Below are positions 20,960 through 31,069 of a DNA stretch of 48,217 nucleotides, one piece after another. How positions within the stretch are numbered: position 1 is the stretch's first letter; the number at the start of each line of letters is the position of its first letter. A program made the translations under genes and the position numbers. The DNA is from Chara braunii (lineage: Eukaryota; Streptophyta; Charophyceae; Charales; Characeae), in NCBI GenBank assembly GCA_003427395.1, contig BFEA01000013.1, forward strand, positions 101,789 to 150,005. Reading direction: 5' to 3'. The notes under the pieces are model-generated. The model saw only the letters and a list, made by a program, of their open reading frames with translations. It was not told the DNA's origin and did no database searches.

Positions 20960-21143
20960 TTAAACCACTAGTACCTTTGGTGTCCGGTTTCGACAAGTCT
21001 TTGCCAACTCTCGAACTTCTAGGAGGCCGGGCTCGACAACGGCTATCGTTGATAAATATGATCGGCGGTTGTCGTTCGTTTCGGCCTCCAAAAAGGTCGG
21101 AGGCCAGCTATTTTCCGAGCCGACAAAGGTACTGGTGGTTTAA
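20960..21143. mobile_element. TTAA-flanked inverted-repeat element (MITE), copy 1
   Basis: TTAA then ACCACTAGTACCTTTG begins at 20960, and CAAAGGTACTGGTGGT then TTAA ends at 21143. The ends are inverted repeats of about 16 bp with one mismatch. The core is also partly self-complementary (GGAGGCCG...CGGAGGCC). The 3' LTR of the same retroelement has GTGTCCACCCTAAGTGAAGG with nothing inserted, where this LTR has GTCCGCC-TTAA-element-TTAA-GTGAAGG. The insertion therefore happened after, or in only one of, the two LTRs. The four-base TTAA duplication is the piggyBac hallmark. No transposase is present. Confidence 0.88.
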
Positions 21144-21698
21144 GTGAAGGCGCCCCCCTGACTTCGTCAATTTTTGCAAATCTTGGTTGGCACCAGACAG
21201 TTGCCACGCGCCAGTTGGTTACATCTGCCTTGCATGTGAGAATGGGAAAGATCCGTGAGCCTTCCAGGCCATTCTCAATGTGGCCAAAGCAGGGGACATT
21301 GCACGTTCGTGCCTGGGTGGTTGGGCATGCCTAACCAATTTGGTCCCGGGACAATGTCTAAACGGGCCTGGGCGCAGACACTTTGGGCGAGACTGAAGCT
21401 ACTGGAAACTTGGTCTCACGTGACGGGCCAAGGCATAGCGCCGACCACTTTCCATATAGGAAAGGGATGGGTGCCACGCTCAGCATTTGGGCACTTGAAT
21501 TTGCTGGCGCAGCATTGCTGGAGCATCAGCTCGTAGGCTGCTAGCTGCGCTGCTGCAAGCGTGCGGGCGCGTGCGTCGTGAGGCGCAAGGCGTTGCTGAG
21601 GGCAGCGCCATAGCCCAGCCCTTAATGGCTGGGCTTCGGGCTTGGATGGTCAGCAAGTGGTGGTGGTCTTCGTGTATGGGGAGGAGACGTGGGTAGAG

Positions 21699-21701
21699 AG
21701 N

Positions 21702-21785
<84 letters not shown>
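21699..21785. repeat. (GA)n microsatellite in GYP-2 5' LTR
   Basis: It is an uninterrupted GA run apart from one N at 21701. The 3' LTR has the matching run at 30580-30706. Confidence 0.97.
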
Positions 21786-21788
<3 letters not shown>

Positions 21789-22133
21789 GGATGAGGTAGG
21801 GTGCGTACCTGGTCTTGGCGATAGTCTACGAGGGTCGACATCGTCATGTACTTCGGTTTTGCTGCTGACGTCAACAGTTGAATTGTCAATTCGTTGGCTG
21901 GTAGTAGCTGCGTTATAGTAGTCTGGGTGCTGAGCGCCAAGTAGGAGAAGGGCTCTTGGTACTTGCGTTGGTGATGGCGAGAGTATGTTGACACTCGGAT
22001 TTAGTGCTCTTGTTCTCCATTGGTGTAGTACCGGTGCAATTTTGTTTTTTGCACAGTGTCGGACTTCCTGGCTTTCAATTGATTTTTCAATCTGAAATTT
22101 GTCATTTCTCTATTGCTCATTTTCCTTGCAATT

Positions 22134-22145
22134 TGGTATTGGAGC
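22134..22145 (+). other. Primer-binding site of GYP-2
   Basis: TGGTATTGGAGC lies three bases after the LTR end. It differs at two positions from the common initiator-Met site TGGTATCAGAGC. Homologous sites are at 18112-18123 and 47242-47253 on the minus strand. Confidence 0.85.
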
Positions 22146-23465
22146 TGGTTCAAACCGCTCTACAGGTGGCCTTCAAAATATTTGTTTGGTGCTTCGTTGG
22201 ATAGTGGTGGGGCTGTGATTATGCTTCTACGCTGGTGTGAGGCGGCCCAGGGTCGTGTGGGCGCGTCGGGAAGGCTATGTGGCGACATAGGGATGCACAC
22301 TGGATAATGAGAGCTTGCCGACATGGCAATTTAAGCCGAGGTGGAACTGCATTTCATTGTGGGTTGTGCCGAGGCGTCGACCGGTCATCATAAATGCATG
22401 TCAGGTTACTTGTGAGAAATTTGTGGTTGGGGGCAACACAATGAGGTCCATTGCTCCTTACCTTATCCACCCTCTTTATTACTTCTTATTGTGAGGAAGT
22501 GAGTCCTGTCTTGAGAGTCCTCTCATTATGAGGTGTCGCGAGCGCTCAACCTTGAGAGTCAAAAAATTCTTCCTGGGCAGCAAGCTGGTGGGAGACGGGC
22601 GAAGCCTTTGAAGGGACCTGGACGTCGGTCACCATGCCAACCTGTTGGGACTAGTACACGCATGCTTTGTCGCAAGTCCTTGGTTATGCTTGCTGTGCTG
22701 ATAGAGGATGTGTTGGGCAGGCCAGTCCTACATGAGACAAGTACCAAACCGTCTATAAATATTTCTGGCGGATTCAAATTGAATCCTGGTTGTGATCATC
22801 GTCCTGTCTGCGACGTTAAATGATTCCTGAGGACCTTGGGGGTTGTCTTTAAACTGCCTCTTGATCAGCCAGATCAATCGGATGTAAGGCTCGTTGCATG
22901 CGAGGATAAAGAAAATTGCGGGGTTGGCCGTCTTAGCATAGACTTGGGGCACAGTGGTGGGGCACAGGGTTGGGTCGGATTGCACACCTCCAAACACGCT
23001 GCTCAACCAGATGCACAGGATGTTGACACTAAGTGATTACTCAATAAGGATACAGGGGGAGGGAAGATACTAGTAAACAGTTCAATTAGTTATTATTGAA
23101 AATTTTCCATTTTGCATGCAAACCCAGCAAATGATTTTGTTTTTATTTTTGATTAGTTGTGACAGACACTGCCTTCAACTGACAGACAATTGCAGATAGG
23201 TAGTATACATTCCTTGCTGCATTGCAATCTGCCTCAGACTAGCCAAAAGTAGGAATAGAGTTGTTTGTAGGAATCTGAGATATATGTTGTTACCGCTTGA
23301 CTACTTTATGGCAAAACTGGACCGAATATTTATTTTATTTTATTTTATTTTATTTTATTTTAATCAGCTGGTTGCGATGCTGCGGTAGGTCCCAAAGAGG
23401 ACACTAGTGCAGATCGTAGACCGCATGAAACAGTGGGGTTGAGGGACTAGACCATAACGATAGGA
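22146..23465 (+). other. GYP-2 leader (5' untranslated region)
   Basis: About 1.3 kb without a supported gene. Its first kilobase is homologous to the GYP-1 leader on both sides of the solo LTR, and its first 500 bp to GYP-4. A (TTTTA)n tract lies at 23328-23362. A Gag-like frame only becomes visible near 23470. Confidence 0.7.
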
Positions 23466-23469
23466 GAGT

Positions 23470-25350
23470 CGCAAGAAGGCGGGCACTCAGTCGGCCGATA
23501 CTTTCCTAGAGTTAGGACACGTAGAGGAAAGGAGACCGCAAAGAGAAGCCAGAGAGGGGACGACATTGCATAGGGCTAGGGAAGCAGCAGCCAACGTCGA
23601 AAGGGCACTAGCAGTAGCTCTAGAAGCAGATGCTAGAGCCAACGTCGAGGCAGTCATGGCTACCACCTCTACCATGTCATAAGCCTCATCTCAGACCTCT
23701 TCGTTAGGTGTCAGTCAGAATGTCTCCCAAGTTTTCGTTAGTCAGTCTGTTGGCTTGCAGGTCAGCCAGCAGCAGCCCATGTCAGATGAGGATTATGAGA
23801 TGCAATAGGGGCAAGGGGAGAGGAGTTCGGCAAGTTAGAAGCTATAGAAGACTCATGTCAGGCAGCCATAGTATGTTGTAGCTCTCCCTATGGTTGCAGG
23901 TCCCACTGTGACGCCGCAGTCGATAGGGCAACCATTTTCTCCTCAATTTGGCATGGCCCTATCAGGCGGTCTAGTAGTAGGTAGTAGTGGGCAGATTCCT
24001 TTAAACCACTAGTACTTGGCCCAATTATCGGCCGTAGAAAAACATAGAGTAGAAACGTTTCTAGTCGGATGAATTTGGGTCCCCTATCGTAGGCCGTACG
24101 TTTCCTAAAATCGTGGCACGTTAATGAGCACGACTCTAGGAAGTACTAATGGTTTAACTTATTCTCTTCCACAGTGAGCGGCTGCGGCTACAGGACAACC
24201 GCATGTACAGCAGCATGTGCAACAATTACCCCTGCAGCAGCAGCAAGTGCTGCAGCAATAGATTGGTCCATTGGTTTTACAGCCAATGCAGCCGGCACAT
24301 GGTGTTATACAACAAATGCAATGGACCCTTAAGATACCCTTGCTGAGTCCTAAACCCTTCTCTGGCGACAAGAAGAAGGAAGAGGACTTGGATACCTAGG
24401 TGAGGACTTTGCCCACGTATGTGAGGCATAAGCTCACAAGGACTGAGGAAAAAGTTATAACCGCTGCATCCTTTCTAGAAGGATCTGCAACCAGATGGTT
24501 GAATGGACTAGTCAACAACCTCTCTAGAAGGATCTGCAGCGAGAACTTCCATGGCTGGGCACAGGCCCGAATGTTGGAAGAGTTCGTATGGATGGTCTAT
24601 AATAGGTGGCATGACCCCCAGGGGGCTCATAAGGCCACCGATTCGCTAGCTAGTCTAGGATCAAAAAGATACCGGATAGTTCGCGAAGTTACAGACGTCG
24701 TAGAACGATTGATTGGTGTCCCTGGTGCACGGTACGATCCACAGGTTCTCCTCACAACTTATTTGCAATGTCTGGTTACAAATGTCAAAAACAAGTTGGC
24801 TGATGAGGCCTCCATAGATGTACATAACTTCGCCTTGTTCAGCAAGAAAGCCTTAGGCATAGGGGCTAAGCTTGGGAGTGCCCAACAGGGACCGACTGAT
24901 GGAAGGAAGAAGAAACTCCCTCAGGACTGGAGAAAGAAGGGCAACCTCATGTTCGTTGACCACGATGGTCAAGCGATTGAGATTGACGACTTCTCTGATC
25001 TTGGGGAAAAACCAGAGGTAGATGGGGAGTAGATACTTCAGATTGTGGAGAAGTTGCTCCTGTCAGGGAAAAAGCTAAGGGGGTCGGAAAACAGAAGGCA
25101 GGCCGGCCCAAGGGTCAATACGACCAAGGAACACCCATATGGGTAAAGCTTGGTCTAGAGTACGAGGTGTGGCGAGACTGCGTTGCACGAGGCGCTTGCC
25201 TAAACTGTGGCCAGTATGCTCACACCATGACAAAGTGCAAGAGTAAGCGGGTCGCCACGAAGGTCGCATTCTCTATAGTGACGGTCGGATCTTCAAACTC
25301 GGGTGGTGCTTCTGCGAGCACTTCGCAGGGAAATACCTCAGGCCAGTAGG
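23470..25350 (+). pseudogene. GYP-2 Gag with CCHC zinc knuckle
   Basis: An N-terminal charged, Ala-rich helix (EAAANVERALAVALEADARA, about 23580-23640) leads to a Gln-rich segment (VQQHVQQLPLQQQQ, about 24200-24250). The Gag core follows (TEEKVITAASFLEGSATRWLNG, 24440-24510), then VYNRWHDPQGAHKATDSLAS, LMFVDHDGQAIEIDD and finally CLNCGQYAHTMTKC (25198-25239), a CxxCxxxxHxxxxC RNA-binding knuckle. The 210-codon frame at 24400-25032 is the longest open part. Several stops lie upstream (for example near 23680, 23805 and 24260). A TTAA element at 24001-24157 splits the frame between the helix and the Gln-rich part. Confidence 0.82.
24001..24157. mobile_element. TTAA-flanked inverted-repeat element (MITE), copy 2, in gag
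   Basis: It starts TTAA-ACCACTAGTACTTGGCCC and ends GGAAGTACTAATGGT-TTAA. The inverted ends share ACCAYTAGTACTT. The interior GTAGGCCGTACGTTTCC and CATCGG-like parts resemble copy 3 (GGCCCATACATCGG). It interrupts the Gag reading of GYP-2, so it inserted after that element. Confidence 0.82.
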
Positions 25351-25439
25351 AGTGTTAGCCGCTCTTACTCGTGCTGAAGTGGTAACTTCAGCTTCTCCAT
25401 TTCAGACGAAGGCCAAGGCTATTGACCCAAGACTCTTGG

Positions 25440-25950
25440 GCGATGTTGAACAAAGGTCCAAAAGGTGAACACTTCGTGGTAGAAGTCAATGTAGGTGGCC
25501 GAAAGGCTCGCGCCTTCGCAAACATAGGTTCTATGCGAAACTTCATCAGTCGTGCTTGTGTGGATAGGTTGCGCTGAGGGGACCAAGTGCAGCGGCTTAG
25601 CAAATCTATAGAATCTCCCTTAGCCAACAAGCACTCTATGGTAGTAAAGGACTATGCCAAGGACGTAGTTTGCATCTTCTCCTATGGAGAAGGGGATCTA
25701 AGTCATAAAATCTAGTTCCTCGTTAGCTACGAACTGCCATTCGACATGTTACTAGGCATGTACTACCTCGAGGTTGTAAAACCTCGGTTCGATTGGGATA
25801 GGAAGGTGATGATCCACAAGTTGCCTGATGTTTGGACCATTAGGCTGCAAAAGCTTAAGGCTAGCAGACTAGTGGAGAATTATTGTTGCATGTGCGCGTC
25901 TTCTTTCTATAACTACTGCAAGCAAAATCGCCAGGAAGGCATGCACTAGT
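25440..25950 (+). pseudogene. GYP-2 retropepsin-like protease
   Basis: The plus frame reads VEVNVGGRKARAFANIGSMR, which aligns with VVINGRKAGAYYDTCSTR of GYP-1. The catalytic Asp is Asn here (AAC at 25521-25523), so the active site is lost. [20 protein letters not shown] near 25740 matches the end of the family's protease. The protease-RT linker follows (CMCASSFYNYCKQNRQEGMH, to 25949). A TGA lies near 25575 and a TAG at about 25710. Confidence 0.8.
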
Positions 25951-26089
25951 CTTTGTCTCTGAGAAAGGGGAGGTCGCAAAATCACCCCCAAAGATGTAAG
26001 CAATCGTTGCACAGTATTCATACCTTTTTGAGGAGCCTAGGGGTGTCCATGCAATAGAAGTCGTTCTTGGTAGCAAATTACCTAGAGGA

Positions 26090-26850
26090 CGAACCTATAG
26101 GATGTCTCCTGCGGAGTTAGAGATGAGCTCCGCCGCCAGCTCAAGGAGCTCACTGAGAAGGGTTGGATTCGGCCAGATACGTCTCCCTACGGAGCGCCAA
26201 TTTTATTTGTCCCAAAGAAAAGGGGGACCCTAAGGATGTGCATTGATTATAGGGGCCTCAATGTCATCACCGTTAAGAACGCAGAGCCCGTACCACGCAT
26301 TGTGCAGGGATGCTAGTACTTTACTAAGATAGATCTAAAGTTCGGATACCATCAGATTGCCTAATCTAAAGTTTGGATACCATCAGATTGCTATTAGACA
26401 CGAGAATCAGCACAAAACCGCCTTTCAGGCCAGGTACGGTCTGTATGAGTTTGTGGTGATGCCCTTTGACCTATGCAATGCTCCTGGGACATTCCAGCAT
26501 GCAATGAATCAGATCTTTTATGACTACTTAGACAAGTTTATCGTCGTGTACCTCGAGGATATTCTTATCTTTAGTAGGACTGTAGAGGAGCACGCTGAGC
26601 ATGTAAAAAATAGTGTTAGGTCTCCTAAGATAGCACCAGTACAGGGTCGACTTGGAGAAATGCGAGTTTGGTCGCACCAAGACCTTGTATCTGGGTCATG
26701 AGATTTCCGCGGATGGTTTGAAGCCGGATGATGCTAAAGTGGCCAGCATACGTTACTAGCCTAGACCTCGGTCTGTGACTGAGGTAAGCTCATTCTTGGG
26801 TTTGACAGGCTATTATCGTCCATTTGTGAAAAATTACAGCACGATAGCCT
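26090..26850 (+). pseudogene. GYP-2 reverse transcriptase
   Basis: Recognisable in order are [11 protein letters not shown]-like (26095), [21 protein letters not shown] (26155-26220), [14 protein letters not shown] (26230-26275) and FTKIDLKFGYHQIA (26320-26370). Then come [36 protein letters not shown] and VVYLEDILIFSRT (26540-26580). Motif C reads YLED at 26549-26560 instead of YLDD, so one catalytic Asp is lost. A tandem duplication of about 33 bp (TCTAAAGTT-GGATACCATC, 26333 and 26366) breaks motif A. The thumb and tether continue to about 26850 (YYRPFVKNYSTIAS). Confidence 0.85.
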
Positions 26851-27104
26851 CCCCATGAATTGACCTCACACGCCTTGACACCCCTTGGGAGTGGACCGAA
26901 GAGTGTGAGGCAGCCTTCAAGAGATTGAAGTATCCCCCAACGCACGACAAAGTCTTCAAGCTAAGCTTTCGGATCCTGAACAACCTTTTGTTGTGACCAC
27001 AAACGCCAACCAATATGGCATAGGCGCGGTCCATGTGGAGGAGGGGAAAAAGTTGGCTGATCGAGCACATGAGCAAAAAGATGCCATCTCATAAGTTAGC
27101 TAAG
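26850..27104 (+). pseudogene. GYP-2 RNase H, part 1 (before solo LTR)
   Basis: Degenerate frames give PWEWTEECEAAFKRLK, then VTTNANQYGIGAV, where the catalytic Asp region TTDASQYGIGAVL of GYP-1 is altered to TTNANQYGIG. KKMPSHKLAK follows, ending at 27104. The next residues of the family (STYE-ELY) are found only after the solo LTR, at 28324. Confidence 0.8.
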
Positions 27105-28319
27105 TGTTATGATGTTTACCAATTTCGAGATACACATCCATCATATAGTACAATGCCATCCAATTGCAGAAAGAAATGAATGAACTTGAGAGGAGAGAGA
27201 GAATTAGAAGAAGAAGTAAGAAAAAAGAAGAAAATGATGTACACCAACACAAACAAATGACAAGGCTCTTCTTCTTCGCCCAACAATCTCCTCCTCCGTA
27301 TCTCCCCCTTCTCTTATTCTTAGAAGAAATTATAGTGCAATGTTGAATGGCTGATCCAAAATCAATGTTCGAGTTCCTCTTCTACTGCAGGTATCACTTG
27401 AGGTCCACCATAGCCATGACCGCCTCTCGCACTCTTCACTCTCATAGGCCGGGGCTATGGCGGACTACTAGGCCTTGCCCAGATGCCCAAAGGACAACCC
27501 AAAGCAGCTATGGCTGCTCTAGCTCAGGCCGCCATGCCCAACCCTACCTCGAAGCTTCTTGGTGTAGCTCTCTCCAGTTGGGGACTCCCTGCTGCTGCCC
27601 CTTCCTGTCCTTCTTCCTCCTCCGTGTCCTTCTCCTTCCCCTAGTAGCGTTGCTCTTGGATAGCGCTGCTCCAACCGGTGCTCCAACGAGTGTGTCGCCA
27701 AACTTGCACACCGAGAAAGAGGCCGGGCTCTTCGCCCTACTGGGAGATATAGCGGCCTGCTTGCCTCTTCGGGCGGTGACTTCCAGGGTGCTTGGCCTTC
27801 CAAGCAACCGGTACCTCCTCCCTTTTTCGGAGGGAAACATCATTGCAGACTGTGATATTGCCCGTGCAGGCCCTAGACCCAGACTGGTTGGACTGGTATC
27901 CGCCTAGACCTAACCTACAACTATTGCGCCTCTAAAAATGCCACTTTTGTCTTCTTCTGCTCGGTCTCTTGTACCCGCACATCTACCATTTCAGGGTGCG
28001 GTACCAGCCTACCCGCTACTTGAGTGTTTTTCCTGGTGCAATCCCTCAATGTCACAGCCACAGGTAAGTACTGGCCCTGAGGGCCCAATGAACGAGCAAG
28101 TGCCCTTGCGGGCCACACACACACTCAAGTCAACCAACACTCAGACAGGCATGGCCACACGCACACTCAAGCCAACCAACACTCAGACAGACATGCAGTC
28201 CAGCAAGCGTGCACACACAGACTTAGTAGCAGGCGGGAAACTCAACAAGGCATTCAGTCTATGGGCAAAACTCAGAAATCCGTCGTGTGTTTCAATCCAT
28301 GTTTGGACGGGTCATCACA
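27105..28319 (+). mobile_element. Solo LTR (family SL), inserted in GYP-2 RNase H, target duplication TAAG
   Basis: It starts TGTTATGATG and ends GTCATCACA. It is flanked by TAAG at 27101-27104 and 28320-28323. Removing it restores the RNase H reading across the join (KLAK then STYECELY), so the insertion point is exact. It matches the minus-strand copy at 16174-17565. It holds a GAA/AGA-rich block (27184-27235) and a 42-bp direct repeat containing CAACACTCAGACAG (28133 and 28176). There is no internal domain. Confidence 0.92.
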
Positions 28320-28600
28320 TAAGTCCACATATGAGTGTGAGCTCTATACCCTCTATAGAGCGCTGGTCCATTGGAGGCACTACCTCCTAGGAAGAATCTT
28401 TTATATGAGATCTGACCATGAGACACTGCGCTGGATCAAGACACAACCCGTGCTCTTCGACGCACTTAAGAGGTGGATTGAAGTCATAGACATATATGAC
28501 TTCAAACTCGACCCTCTAAAGGGAGAGTACAACAAAGTGGCTGACACACTATCGCTCAGGGAAGACTATTTGGGCGCGCTAGGGATTTAGTTTGGAATAG
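28320..28600 (+). pseudogene. GYP-2 RNase H, part 2
   Basis: The frame gives STYECELYTLYRALVHWRHY, LLGRIFYMRSDHETLRWIKT and KRWIEVIDIYDF. It ends in KVADTLSLREDYLGALGI, where the last catalytic region ADALSRR is altered to ADTLSLR. It directly continues part 1 once the solo LTR is removed. A TAG at 28588-28590 separates it from integrase. Confidence 0.88.
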
Positions 28601-28639
28601 CTGACGATGTAACTCGATCCATGGTGGAAGCCTATTGAG

Positions 28640-29480
28640 AGGACGCAGTCATGTCTGAGATCATTCACAAATTGGAAGTTAGAGATAAAGCTTCTTTTGA
28701 TGAGTTTGTACTGGTTGACGACTTGCTGTTTTTTGAGAAGGCTGGGAATAAACGATTGTATGTTCCGAATAGAGACTCTTTGTGTAGTCTATTTTTAGGA
28801 GAGTGTCACGATGCGACTGGTTATTTTGGCTATAAAAAGACAGCAGCAAACTTAGTGCAGAAATTTTGGTGGCCCACAATGATGGATGATGCAAAGAATT
28901 ACGTAGAAACTTGCCAGGTTTGTCAACGTGACAAGCCCCGGATGCAAGCACCGCTTGGGCTGATCAAACCCTTGCCCATCCCTGTTGGTCCAGGTCAAAG
29001 TGTATCCATGGATTTCATGGATACCCTTGTGACCAGCAAGAGTGGTAAACGACACATCTTTGTCATTGTGGACAGATTCACGAAGTATGCTAGACTAATC
29101 ACTATGCCAAAGACAACATGGACTGACCACGTCATCAAGCTATTTATGGACAACGGGTACATGACTTTGGTTTCCCTAAGTCTATTGTAAGTGACATGGA
29201 TTTTAGATTCACTGGTGAACGGTGGAAAAATACGGCCCAACGAATGGGTACCCGACTACAAATGACATCAGGGAACCACCTTGAGTCAAATGGTCAGGCC
29301 GAACAGATGAACCAGGTAGTGCAGCACTTGCTTCGACATTACATTAAACCAAGTCAGGATGACTGGGACGAGAAATTACCCCTTGTTACCAGCCTGTACA
29401 ATAACGCCATGCACAACACTACCGACATGACTCCCAATCAACTGCATTTTGGTTGGAAGCTCAGATCTGCATAAGACTTC
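28640..29480 (+). pseudogene. GYP-2 integrase
   Basis: Integrase inserts the element's cDNA into the genome. Visible are the N-terminal zinc region (ECHDATGYFGYKKTAANLVQ...CQVCQRDK), where the second His of HHCC is Tyr, and MQAPLGLIKPLPIPV. The catalytic core follows (VSMDFMDTLVTSKSGK, VDRFTKYARLITMPKT). After a frameshift near 29160-29195 come SDMDFRFTGERW (second Asp) and NHLESNGQAEQMN (catalytic Glu), then the PLVTSLYNNAMHNTTDMTPN region. The DDE residues are present, but the reading is split. About 280 residues are recognisable. Confidence 0.88.
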
Positions 29481-30079
29481 TTGTTGCTTGAAAATCAGCC
29501 AACTGCTGCCCCTGGCAGCATCATGTTTGCTGTCAAGTATGAACAGATTCTGCAGCAGGCTGTGGAGCACATCAAGAAACCTCAAGATGCCATGGTTGCA
29601 TATGAGAACAGACACAGACGACCATCTGAGTTTCAGGTAGGTGAATGAGTCTGGGTAAAGTCTCACGTAAACGGATGCCACAGTACTTTGGCCCCTAGGA
29701 AATTCTTGATATAGTGGGAGATCAACCAGACGGGCCGTCATATGTTATTCGCATCCCTGGACACCTACGTACCCACTCTGTCTTTCATGCATCAAAGTTG
29801 GCACCTTTCTCATTCACTGATCAGTTTCCCTCCAAGAGATCGATGCTCTGCCCCCCGGGACATGTGGACATTGACGACATCATTGCGCACAAGCTGATGC
29901 CAGTACCCAAGCCTCCAGGCAGGGGCGCCCTCCGAAACTGCAGATGCATCGAGTACGTTCAGACATCATATGGATCCTAAGGAAGATTGATGGTTCACCA
30001 GAGAGGAATTGATGAAGACTGCTCCCCGAGTCATCACAAGTTATGAACAAAGTTTGAAAGGGAAGCAGCCTGATGTGTA
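29481..30079 (+). pseudogene. GYP-2 integrase C-terminus and chromodomain-like tail
   Basis: After RSA*DFLLLENQP the tail shows a GDxVWVKS-like phrase (GE*VWVKSHVNG, 29641), then PSYVIRIPGHLRTHSVFHAS (29735-29793), the GPY/F module end. An HVDIDDIIAHKLMP start of a chromodomain-like segment follows, and after frameshifts WFTREELMKTAPRVI, ending in KGKQPDV and a stop at about 30079. Related tails occur at 31774-31878 and in GYP-3. Such chromodomain-like tails may steer integration to heterochromatin in chromoviruses, but the aromatic cage residues cannot be assigned here. Confidence 0.75.
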
Positions 30080-30104
30080 ACGGCTTCTCAGAGGACTGTC
30101 GAAG

Positions 30105-30128
30105 TAAAGGAGGAGGGAGTGCGGGGGG
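30105..30128 (+). other. Polypurine tract of GYP-2
   Basis: TAAAGGAGGAGGGAGTGCGG followed by more Gs lies directly before the 3' LTR start TTGATCCC. It primes plus-strand DNA in LTR retroelements. Confidence 0.85.
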
Positions 30129-30129
30129 T

Positions 30130-30576
30130 TGATCCCTCAGCATAACCGCATAAGGCCGTGCATCAGGCACGTGTCCACCCTAAGTGAAGGCGGGCCCCTG
30201 ACTTGTCAATTTTTGCAAATCTTGGTCGGCGCCAGACAGTTGGCACGCGCCAGTTGGTTACATTCGCCCTGCACGTGAGAATAAGAAAGATTCATGAGCC
30301 TTCCAGGCCATTCTCAACGTGGCCAGAGCAGGGGACATTGCACGTTCGTGCCTGGGTGGTTGGGCATGTCTAACCAATTCGGTCCCAGGCCACTGTCTGA
30401 ACGGGCCTGGGCGCAAACACTTTGGCCGAGACTGAAGTTACTGGAAACTCGGTCTCACGTGACGGGGCAAGGCAAAGCGCCCACCACTTTCTATATAGGA
30501 AAGGGACGGGCGCCAGGCTCAGCATTCGGGCACTTGCATTTGCGGGCGCAGCGCTGGTGGAGCACGTGGGTAGAGA

Positions 30577-30658
<82 letters not shown>

Positions 30659-30659
30659 N

Positions 30660-30710
<51 letters not shown>

Positions 30711-31061
30711 GGATGATGACGCGAAGGCACGCTCGTGGTCTTGGCGATAGACTACAAGGGTCGGCATCTTAATGTACTTTGTTCTGCTGCTGACATCAGC
30801 AGTTGAATTGTCAATTTCAAGGCTGTAGTAGCTGCGTGATAGTAGTCGGGGCGCTAAGCGCCAAGCAGGAGAAGGGCTCTGGGTACTTGCATTGGTGATG
30901 GCGAGAGTATGCTCTCATTGACACTCGGATTCAGTGTTTTGGTTCTCCACTGGTGTAATATCAGTGCAGTTCTGCTTTCTGCACAATGTCAGACTTCCTG
31001 GCTTTCAATGCGATTTTGCAATCTGAAATTTGTCATTTCGCAATTGCTTATTTTCCTTGCG
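30130..31061 (+). repeat. GYP-2 3' LTR
   Basis: It begins TGATCCCTCAGCATAACCGC and ends TTTTCCTTGC. It matches the 5' LTR throughout but lacks the TTAA element and about 130 bp near its middle. It has a GA run at 30580-30706 with one N at 30659. The final CA is not conserved (TTGCG). Confidence 0.9.
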
Positions 31062-31069
31062 TGGGATTG

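Larger units (their letters stand above)
20910..22130 (+). repeat. GYP-2 5' LTR
   Basis: It begins TGATCCCTCGGCATAACCGC and ends TTTTCCTTGCA, immediately before the primer-binding site. It aligns with the 3' LTR at 30130-31061. Extra material here is the TTAA element (20960-21143) and a segment of about 130 bp near 21525-21680 that is missing from the 3' LTR. A GA microsatellite with one N (21699-21785) is present in both LTRs. TATATAGGAAAGGGA near 21455 is a candidate promoter TATA region, also present in the 3' LTR (30493). Confidence 0.9.
20910..31061 (+). mobile_element. Ty3/gypsy LTR retrotransposon GYP-2 with both LTRs, decayed
   Basis: Order on the plus strand: 5' LTR 20910-22130, primer-binding site 22134-22145, long leader, gag (about 23470-25350), protease (about 25440-25950), RT (about 26090-26850), RNase H (split, 26850-27104 and 28320-28600), integrase (28640-29480), chromodomain-like tail (to 30079), polypurine tract 30105-30128 and 3' LTR 30130-31061. 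Gag-protease-RT-RNase H-integrase is the Ty3/gypsy order. The two LTRs differ clearly by substitutions and indels, so the insertion is old. Later guests are two TTAA elements (20960-21143, 24001-24157) and a solo LTR (27105-28319). No clear target duplication was found. Confidence 0.9.
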
